Source: Sphagnum compactum (Eukaryota > Bryophyta > Sphagnopsida > Sphagnales). From it: a DNA stretch of 64,000 bases. The stretch covers positions 7,368,213-7,432,212 of the forward strand of contig OZ234493.1 of the NCBI GenBank assembly GCA_965153455.1, read 5' to 3'. Shown here one piece after another: positions 24,120-32,469 of this stretch (positions are counted from its first letter, which is position 1; every line of letters begins with the position of its first letter). The translations under genes were made by a program, and so were the position numbers. The notes below the pieces were generated by a model. That model ran no database searches. It had not been told where the DNA came from and worked only from the letters and a program-made list of their open reading frames with translations.

Positions 24120-24560
24120 ATGTATGAATTTCATATTTGTATTTTCATCACCATACAACAATCAATTTGAACATAATGAACAAAGGTTAGTGAAAAACAG
24201 TTCAAGCAACTAATGTTCATTTTTTTTAAAAGTTTGAAATTTTGTTAATTACATACAAATGATTACTTAGTGTAAGGTTGTTTCACAAAGCAAAGAAGGG
24301 GTTTGGATGAAATTTTTTTATGTTTATTTTTGGTGTGTTTGTTTTGTTCTTTTGTAACCTTTGTAGAAATTCTTAAAAGCCTTAATTTTTTTGACATTTT
24401 GGGAACTTTGTTAAGGTTAATGAAAATCATTTCAAGGAACTATTTTTCACGTGTTGTATGAAAGTCAATCATTGCTAATTATGTACAAATAACTATTTAA
24501 TTTGGGGTTGTTTCACAAGATAAGAAGGGAAGCAAGGATGTTAGCTTGTAATTTGAATAT
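24120..24560. repeat. Two direct copies of a host repeat flanking the retroelement
   Basis: About 24180-24300 and 24410-24530 are diverged direct copies (AATGAAAA.CA.TTCAAG.AACTA, then a TTGTTTCACAA block). A third copy is at 31340-31455, on the other side of the retrotransposon. The retroelement therefore sits inside a pre-existing repeat. Confidence 0.65.
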
Positions 24561-24695
24561 GGTTCTCAAGGTAGAGGAACAATTTTGCCAAGGTGGTCTC
24601 CCATTGTTGGACTAAAACACAAGGATTGAATGTAATTTTTTCATATTGTTTGTAGTTTTGTTTTGTTTTTTTGAGACTTTTTAAAAATTATGGAA

Positions 24696-26085
24696 TGTCA
24701 TGCCCGTACATGGCTTCATACATGATGGCCAGTTACGGGCATGCCCATGTGTGTTTTAGGGTTGATGTATAGTCTTAGGCGACTGTACGCCATTAGATAC
24801 TTAGGATTTGTTGACGACGGTATAAAAGGTCCAAACCTTTCTTTCTCCTTTAGTTTTTCTAGAATTCCTTTGTCAGGAGTTTTCTCCATCATAAGCTAGG
24901 ATTTCTAGATGCTCACGGCGGCCATTGCACGGCCACCGTCTACATACACTTCATTTCTTTCTTGCTTTGCATTTCAATTCTAGAAAAACTCTATTCCCTG
25001 TTGCTTCATGTTGAAAGCAACAGATTTCTTATGCTTTTGAAATTCTTGAGTTGTTGCTACTCGTGTTGTTGCTGTCGAAAGGAGCGCGTTACTACTGTTG
25101 CTACTCGTGTTGTTGGAGGGAGCTTTGCGTTTCTTACAACCAACCAAGAGCTTTGCGTTTCTTACAACCAACCAAGCAGGGACAAACGAAGTCGGGACAC
25201 TAGAGAGCAGGTGTCAAAACTTCTCTATTTCTCCCATTCTTTTTCGTTCTTCAAGTTGTCGGGTAAAAAAAAAAAAAAAACGTTGCGAGTTGTAGCGCTG
25301 TCGGACATCGCAGCAACGCTCAGAGGCCCAGCGCGCTGCTGGACATCGCAGCAACACGCTACGAGGTCGAGCGCGCTGCGACGTCCAGCGCGTTGTTGGC
25401 CATCGCAGCAACGTTGCGACGTCCAGTGTGCTGCTGCAGCAGCGCCGCAAGAACGCTGCAAGCTGCAGTGCGTTGCCGGCCAGCGCCGCAACAATGCTGC
25501 GAGCTGCAACGCTCCCGGCCATCGTTGCAGCGTTGTGAGGAGCTGCAGTGTAGCGCCGCCGCCCGCCATTGCCGTAGCGGCGGCTGAGCTCTACACGTTC
25601 GACGTCCGACTTTCGTCGGATGTCCGTCGGATTTTCGTCCGACTTTCGTCGGACGTCCGTTCAACTTTCGTCCGTCGAACTTCCGTCCAACGTCCGGCCT
25701 GCGTCATTGCTGACGTCATCGTCCTGCGTCCGGCCTGCGTCACTGTTGATGTCATCGGCTTGCGTCCCTGCTGACGTCATCGTCATACGTCTTGCTTGTG
25801 TCATTGCTGACGTCATTGCCCTACGTCCTGCTGACGTCATCCACTTGCCGTCCTGTGCCCTGTTGTCTTGTCGACTTGACGTCCTACACCCACGTCCTGC
25901 CGCCTTGACGTTTTACGTGATACCGTAATGCAGTCCTGCCTTCTACACATTGTGGTCATGCATTTTGTGGTCTTGTGGTCTTGTGTCTTGTAGCTTATCT
26001 TGTTGCATTCTGCCGTACTACTGTCCTGCGATTAGGGAGATTCAAACCATACATTGTGTTAGAATTTTGTAATTGAGGGATTATA
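24696..26085 (+). other. 5' LTR and/or leader of the retroelement, with a GC-rich repeat island
   Basis: 24696-25010 looks like U3/R, with a TATAAAA box at 24821-24827. 25270-25560 is strongly GC-rich and made of near-repeats of GGACATCGCAGCAACGCT-like words. 25590-25690 has inverted words of the TCCGACTTTCGTCGGA type. 25690-25920 repeats CTGACGTCAT and CTGCGTC. A possible primer-binding site (TTGGTAC...) lies near 26077. A 270-codon open frame at 24962-25774 is low-complexity Cys/Arg/Ala sequence and not gag-like. Confidence 0.6.
24821..24827 (+). promoter_or_regulatory. TATA box of the retroelement promoter
   Basis: TATAAAA about 125 bp inside the 5' end of the element, followed by a pyrimidine-rich stretch, as expected for a U3 promoter. 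Confidence 0.55.
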
Positions 26086-27433
26086 TTGGTACAAAATTTT
26101 GGGGCATGGGACAACACCATGTCCTCGGATGATGAAAGTAGCATTACTCATCCAGAGCCAAGGTATCAGTTACGAAGTAACACACAACCCTTTGAACCAA
26201 TATCTTTGAGTTCACGATCTTCACGACGGTACCACCAAACATCCAACAAGCTAGCCACGAATGGATAGAGGGAGATGAAGAAGAGATAGTTTACGCTCAA
26301 GCTACTGAAAGCTTGAGGGTGGTTCCTACTGACATTCAACATGGACCAAAGGTTTTACAAAGGTTCAAAGTAGCCCATAAGCCCTTGGTCAAAGCTTTGT
26401 CTAGTTTTGAAAGCATGGAGAGCCATGGCGAATTGATTAAGCCATTACTCCGTCAGCTAATCACCTGGACACCACCTAAGGAAGGGATTACATTACTAGA
26501 GTTCTTTGGTGTATTGGTACAGGTCTCGAAGCCCTACTACAGTCAGGGATGGTGGTTCGAAGGTATTTCTACGTAGACATTGATCCTATTGCAAGGCAAG
26601 TGGCAGCATCGAGAATGATGGAGCTCACAACCAGATTTCCACAACAGTTTACAACCACCGCATGGAAGGCCAGTTTCACTTTCTTGCCCCATGACATACA
26701 ATTAATTCAGAATAAGCATATGGAATTACTTGGCCCCGTGGACCTCATCATTTCAGGTTGGGAGTGTCAAGGATTTTCAGCAGCTGGATTTGGAGAAGGC
26801 TTGAGTGACACAAGATCCGGTCTCTTCACGGACATGGTACGATTGATCACCTGGGCTCAATCCATTTCCCCTACGCTTGGTTATGTAATTGAGAACACCC
26901 CTTCTTAGCTTGACCAGAGGGAGAAAGTCCAGGAGCACTACACACTTGTCAAACATTACCTTGGAGAGCCGCTCCTACTCGATGCGGCACAATGCGGTTC
27001 TTATGCGCACCGGCTGCGCAACTGGTGGACCAACCTTGCACCACTTTCAATTTTGCAGTTGGCTCTGAGATACACCATCAGAGACCACAACCTGCAGGTT
27101 TCTCACATATTGGATGATCAGAGCTCTTGCCAACCAGTTACAAGGCAAGATAAACCTCCTTGGTTTCCTGCGAATACAATAGGAAAACCAAGAGGTGCTT
27201 GGCCCACCTTTGTCTTTCCCTGGAGCACACGCCTTTCAGGGAGATGGACCAGGCTTGGTGTATCGTCGTGCTTCAGCCACTTGGGATGAACCAAGCCTAG
27301 AAGAAAGAGAAAGGGCTATGGGGTTCCAAACTGGCACTACTAGTCACACCAAGGTGACTAGATTGGAGCGTAACGCTCTACTGGGGAGAAGCATGGACCT
27401 GAACTCCCTTACATGGTTGTTGGTAACCTGTGT
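26086..27433 (+). pseudogene. Cytosine-5 DNA methyltransferase domain of the retroelement (disrupted)
   Basis: C5-methyltransferase motifs appear in the canonical order. Motif I (SAM loop) is at about 26490-26540, LLEFFG then IGTGLEALL in the next frame. Motif II is YFYVDIDPIARQVAAS. Motif IV is GWECQGFSAAG, with the presumed catalytic Cys codon at 26765-26767. Motif VI is YVIENTPS, with its Glu at about 26891. A motif VIII-like block is CGSYAHRLRNWW, and motifs IX-X are ERERAMGF and ALLGRSMDLNSLTWLL. The usual PC of motif IV is EC here. Visible breaks: a frame change at about 26200-26265, a one-base deletion in motif I near 26507, a TAG at 26906-26908 just after motif VI, and a frame change near 27210. 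The last part is in frame with the reverse transcriptase, so the domain is part of the polyprotein. It could act in cis to methylate element copies; this is inference. Confidence 0.85.
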
Positions 27434-28763
27434 ACTCTTTCAAATGTACACAACACCAACACTGACTCAATCAGCTTGCAGCTCTGACGATGCAACCACA
27501 TGGCACCTCGACCAAGTACACTTGCCTATCTTCAACACTCTACATTTCACTCTCAGTGTTGGGGGGGAGGAGGTACCATGTAATTTGACTCAAGTTATGT
27601 CCAATACACCTAGAGGTACATCAGCTTCTGGAGAAACAATTACAACCTTCTACGAATCTACGGAGTTGGATAATGGAGAACCCAATACACCAGGTTCTTC
27701 AAACACACTTTCCAACTCCATTCCATGTGTTTCCAACTACCCTTTTGTTATGGGGAACCAGCTCACCAAGAAGGAGAGAGACCATGTCACAGACTTGCTA
27801 ATTAAGTATGAGAATGTGTTCGCATTCTCAATGAAAGACTTAGGTAGGTGTAAGACCATGCAGTTCTCTATAGACCTTACAGATGAGACACCCGTCCATC
27901 GAAGGGGGCATAGGTTGAGCAAACATGAATGGGAATTGGTAGATGAAAGATGCAAAGAGCTCCATGAGGCCGGTCTCATTCAGCCATCAAGTTCTGATTT
28001 CGCAGTCGCTATAGTAATGCCAGCAAAGAAGAATTTAGCTGGATTATGGACTGAGAAAAGGATGTGCGGGGATTATAGGCCTTTGAACCTGGTTACACCT
28101 CAGGACAGGTACCCCATGCCCATCCCTGAAGAACTGTTTGATAGCATTAGAGACTCAAACATCTTCACAATTGTGGATATGAGGCAAGGCTTCAACCAGA
28201 TTGTGGTCGTTGCAAAGGATCGCAAGAAAACGGCATTCCATGGAAGCAACAAGTTGTGGGAATGGCTTGTGATGCCTTTTGGATTGAAGAATGCACCTGT
28301 CTTCTTTCAGCGAGTCATGGACCAGGTTCTCGAAGGGGCAGATTTCCTAAAATGCTACATAGATGATGTCCTAGTGCATAGCAAGGGATTCTTGCAACAC
28401 TTGGCTCATCTTGAGGAGTTATTCAAGAGGCTCCACGAAGTCAATATGAAGATCCATCCTAAAAAGTGTGAGTTTGCTGTCACCTTAGTAGTCTACCTTG
28501 GACATAGAATTTTGCCAAATGGTATTATGGCTCATTGGGCCAAAGTAGTAGCCATTTTGGAGATGCCCGATCCTACTGATGTTCACACTTTGAGGAGCTT
28601 CATCGGACTATGTAATTACTACAGGATTTATGTCCAAGACTTCAGTACTATTGCTCATCCTCTCTATGCATTGTTAAAGAAGATGTTGCTTGGACATGGA
28701 GTGAAGAGGCTCAGGAAGCTTTCAACACACTCAAGGAAAAGCTTTCAGAGTTCCCCATTCTGA
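27434..28763 (+). pseudogene. Reverse transcriptase domain of the retroelement
   Basis: One open frame (27195-28763) carries the end of the methyltransferase domain, a linker of about 120 residues with no protease motif, and a Ty3/gypsy reverse transcriptase. Visible RT motifs are GLIQPSSSDFAV, CGDYRPLN, FTIVDMRQGFNQI, MPFGLKNAPVFFQ, the active-site box YIDDVLVHS (28355-28381), and the thumb-region IGLCNYYR. The frame is lost at about 28680, at the RT/RNase H connection, where the protein continues in another frame. All three catalytic Asp positions seem to be present. Confidence 0.92.
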
Positions 28764-30727
28764 GAAGACCTGATTTCAGCAAGGTTTTCATTCTACACAC
28801 TGACTGGAGTGCTCTTGGTATTGGTGCTGTTCTTGGCCAACTTGATGAGGATGGCAAGGAATATGTTATCGCTTATGCATCCCGAAGCAACAACAAGGCT
28901 GAGAGCAACTACTCTTCATACGAGGGGGAGTGTCTTGCTGTTGTATGGGCCGTCATACATTTCAGGCCCTATCTTTATGGCACTGAGTTCACTTTGTATA
29001 CCGACCACCAGCCTATCAAGTGGTTGATGACCAATGACAAGCTTACTGGTAAGCTAGCTCGTTGGGCGCTTATATTTCAGGAGTATGAGTTCAAGGTTAT
29101 TCACCGACCTAGTATTACACATCAGAACGCGGATACCATGTCGCGGAGACCCCTCACTACCTTTGAAGATTTCTCAGAAGCCAGACAAGACTTCGACCAA
29201 ATTCCGGCTGTACATGTATCTTATGCATCTAGTTATCTTGCACTACTGCAATGTAACCTGGTTGAACATCCCATTTTGGATATATGGGAGGACTTGGACA
29301 CTTTGAGGTTTCTTCAGCATGGGGAATACCCTCCCCAAGTTACATCAAGTCAGCGGGATCGCATACAACAACGATCCAAACGCTACTCATGGAAGGACAA
29401 TCACCTCGTCCGATGCTTACCACAAGGCGACAGAGTGGTTCCACCACCGCATGAACAGCTTGGTCTTATTCAGAAGGTACACTCGGAGCTTGGACACTTT
29501 GGAGTTAAGCGTACTTATAGCCTTCTCGTTCCTCATTACCATTGGAGAGGTATGTATGCTCAAGTCCGGGACGTCATCGCTAGGTGTGAACAATGTGATA
29601 GAGTGAGAGCTTCCTTCTCCTCTCGACAGCTCACCCTTTCTCCACTACCTATTCAGGGCATGTTCTATCGTTGGTCATGTGATTTAGCTGGAGAATTACC
29701 ACAGACCTCCAGGGGTAATGTCTACATCATGATTATGATTGAGCATTTTTCAAAGTGGGTCGAACTTGTTGCGCTACCAGACAAGTCATCACACAGCACT
29801 AGCTAGGCTTTCTTACAACAGGTTCTAAGTAGGTTTGGGGCTTGTGCTGAGTGCCTTACTGATCAAGGATCAGAATTCAGGGGAGAATTCCAAGACCTAC
29901 TTGACCATGCTCTCATTGACCATCGTCGGACTTCAAGAGATCATCCCCAAGCTGATGGCCTTGCAGAAAGGATGGTTCAAACATGCAAGAAGGGACTTCG
30001 GAAGATTTGCCTCACTAAGAACAAAGAGGATTGGGACCTGGCCCTCCCTTACATCGCCATGGGTTACAGGATGTCCAAACACGCCTCTTTGTTTCATTTC
30101 TCCCCTTACTTTTTACTTTTTGGGAGACACCCCATTCCACTTTCTTCCATTACTGCTCAAATGCACCAGGTTGTGGACTTGGATTCCCCAGTCACTTGGG
30201 CTAGGGTCATTGCAGAAAGGGCTGCTTTATTCAGGAGGGTTATGCCCATGGCCATGGAAAACCTATCCATTGCACAACATCGAGACACCTTATGGTATGC
30301 ACACACACGAGGTGGCAGTTAAAAACCTAAGGTGAGACAATTTGATGTTGGTGATTTTGTGTATCTTCAGCGACAACCCAATGATACTTTAGACACTTCT
30401 TCCGGTCGCACTATCTTGAGGATTAAGGCGATCAGGCCTTCAGGTGTGTTGGAGCTACAAGGAGCTGACGGACGCACAATTCGGGATCATTCCAAAAATT
30501 ATGCGCCTTGCCACCTGCCAAACTTGGACCCTACCATCATCACGTCGACTTGGATTCCTCCACTTGATTATCCATGTCAGGTATGTCAGAGGACGGACGA
30601 TGCTGATCAGATGCTGCTTTGCGACAACTGTAATGGTGGATACCATCTCTTCTGCCTCAAGCCGGAGCTCACTCAAGTTCCCGTTGGCAATTGGTACTGT
30701 TCATCATGTTCTCCTACAACACCTTGA
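28764..30727 (+). pseudogene. RNase H, integrase and C-terminal PHD finger of the retroelement
   Basis: One frame with two stop codons (TAG 29804-29806 and TAA 30320-30322). RNase H has FILHTDWSALGIGAVL, YEGECLAVVWA and LYTDHQPIKWL. Integrase has the zinc motif HSELGHFG...CEQC at about 29480-29595 and the catalytic triad in CDLAGELP, LTDQGSEF and HPQADGLAERMVQT. A GPY-like module (VGDFVYLQRQ) begins near 30347. It is followed at 30575-30709 by a complete C4HC3 PHD finger whose ligands are two CxxC pairs, a His and Cys pair in YHLFC, and a last CxxC in WYCSSC. The PHD sits where many plant Ty3/gypsy elements have a chromodomain. The final open segment (30332-30727) is intact. Confidence 0.9.
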
Positions 30728-30778
30728 TTCCTACTCAGACCATGCCATGCTTTTCCCGGCTCAGGTCTGGGGGGGGGA

Positions 30779-31132
30779 TATATGAGAATTTCATCTTAGC
30801 CTCACTTATGCATTGTATATATATGTGTGCATGCATCTCTTTTTAGTTGATTGGTTTATACATTTGACTGGCTTTAATTTTTTTGTTTAGTAAGATTTAC
30901 TCTGTATTTACATCCTTACGACACTGTACGTCACGACACTACACGTCACGACAGCATACATGAGAATTTCATCTCAGCCTCACTTGTGCATTGTATATAT
31001 ATGTGTGCATGCATCTCTTTTTAGTTGATTGGTTTATACATTTGACTGGCTTTAATCTTTTTGTTTAGTAAGATTTACTCCGTATTTACATCCTTACAAC
31101 ACTGTACGTCACGACACTACACGTCACGACAG
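30779..31132. repeat. Two tandem copies of a 178-bp unit at the 3' end of the retroelement
   Basis: 30779-30954 and 30957-31132 are nearly identical (TGAGAATTTCATCT near each start and CACTACACGTCACGACAG at each end, period 178 bp). They directly follow the polypurine tract and should be the 3' LTR, but no similar unit was found at the 5' end. Confidence 0.85.
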
Positions 31133-31199
31133 GAATCCTAAAAATTCATGTTGAAGTTAAGATCGTTTAAGTTGAAATCATGTTTACATATTGTTGTTT

Positions 31200-31460
31200 T
31201 GTAAGATTTTGTGTTGATTGAGATGAGTAAACTAACATGTGCTTTTTTTTGAACCTTGTGATTGATTGGGATGAAGAATTTTAATCTTTTGAGCTTGAAG
31301 GTGGTTGTAGAAATTTTTGGAACTTTGTGATATATTTTGAAGCTTTGTTAAGTTTAATGAAAAACATTTCAAGGAACTAATCTTTATGTGTTGACAAAAG
31401 TCGTTAAATTATGTGCAAACAAACATTTAATCTAAAGTTATTTCACAAAACTATGTGTTT
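31200..31460. repeat. Host repeat copy downstream of the retroelement
   Basis: 31340-31455 resembles 24180-24300 and 24410-24530 (AATGAAAAACATTTCAAGGAAC). Together they show the host DNA into which the retroelement inserted. Confidence 0.6.
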
Positions 31461-31683
31461 GTTTTGATTTAGCACATTATACCAATCTAGGATTATAGTG
31501 TCACTAGGATTTTTATTAAAGGAGGCAATAACAACTATAAGTTACAACCCTAAAATTTTAATCTATAGTTATCGATTTAGGGTTTGGAGTAGCCTTTGGA
31601 GTTAAAGTATTTGCAACACAAAAGGGTCAAAGATGTGATCATCTTGTGAAAGCTACCATTTAAAGGTCTAATCATGGTTAAAG

Positions 31684-31880
31684 GAATGGTAAAAAAACGA
31701 GCAATCATGGGTGAAGGAATGGCCAAAAATGAGCAATCCTATGTTAAGGAATAGCCAAAAATGAGCAATCCTATGTTAAGGAATGGCCAAAAATGAGCAA
31801 TCCTATGTTAAGGAATGGCCAAAAATGAGCAATCCTATGTTAAGGAATGGCCAAAAATGAGCAATCCGATGTTAATGAGT
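31684..31880. repeat. Minisatellite, about six copies of a 32-bp unit
   Basis: The unit contains GGAATGGCCAAAAATGAGCA and ATCCTATGTTAA. Four central copies are almost identical; the outer ones diverge (CATGGGTGAA, CCGATGTTAA). Confidence 0.9.
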
Positions 31881-31899
31881 ATGGAGTCGATCTAGTGAT

Positions 31900-32469
31900 G
31901 TGACTCCTTTATGGCCATGGATGTACAAATTCAGGCTACACATTTTCAAATATTTCCCCTTTTTTCCCCCTTTGTGCTTAGAACAAACCATTTCTTAAAA
32001 AAAAAAGAAAAAGAAATCTGGCGATATTTATTTAGCCAGGAAAAAAGAAAAAGAAAAAAAGACTGATTGAAAGCTGATGTAGAAAAAATGGTGGTCATCA
32101 GTTGGAAGATTTAGCCAAATATAGCTATAAAACTGAAATAAAACTAAAATTTAATTTCATCCTTCTATATGTTTGGCTACACAATGAAAACCAAATATAT
32201 AAATATGATGATGACGACGGATAGATGATGATGATGATGATGATGATGATAATCATACTAATAATAATAATAATAATAATTTTCCCTCATTTCTGGCGAC
32301 AAAAAACCTCCCAAATCATTGTTTAAAAAAAAAACTCTTTTTGGCGAAACTTCGCCAGTAAAAGAAAAACCCGCTGGGATTCCCCCTGGCAACAACAAAA
32401 CACTCTTTGCGCACTCTCTGTTAGTGTGGTCTTGAACACATCGACGAATCGACGAGAACACACACAAGC
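31900..32469. other. Upstream region of the double-ACT gene
   Basis: Contains R1-like words (TTTAGCCAGG, TTTAGCCAAATA, TTTGGCTACAC), then microsatellites (GAT)n at 32225-32250 and (TAA)n at about 32258-32280. Presumably includes the promoter and 5' UTR of the gene starting at 32470. Confidence 0.4.

Larger units (their letters stand above)
24696..31131 (+). mobile_element. Ty3/gypsy-type retrotransposon with DNA methyltransferase and PHD-finger domains
   Basis: The element starts TGTC and ends GACA, flanked by GGAA on both sides (24692-24695 and 31132-31135), consistent with a short target-site duplication. Order: 5' leader with TATA box; C5-DNA-methyltransferase domain; reverse transcriptase; RNase H; integrase (HHCC zinc motif, D,D,E core); GPY-like module; PHD finger; G-rich polypurine tract (about 30766-30777); 3' terminal region. 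RT-RNaseH-IN order is the Ty3/gypsy order. No gag or aspartic protease (D-S/T-G) was found. At least four frameshifts and three in-frame stops interrupt the polyprotein, so this copy is inactive. The presumed 5' LTR start does not recur after the polypurine tract, so LTR boundaries are unresolved. Confidence 0.88.

Noticed and set aside
24962-25774. 270-codon open frame as a protein gene
   Set aside because: It is Cys/Arg/Ala-rich low complexity through a GC-rich repeat island and is matched by open frames on the other strand; it lies in the retroelement leader and has no gag motif such as a CCHC knuckle.
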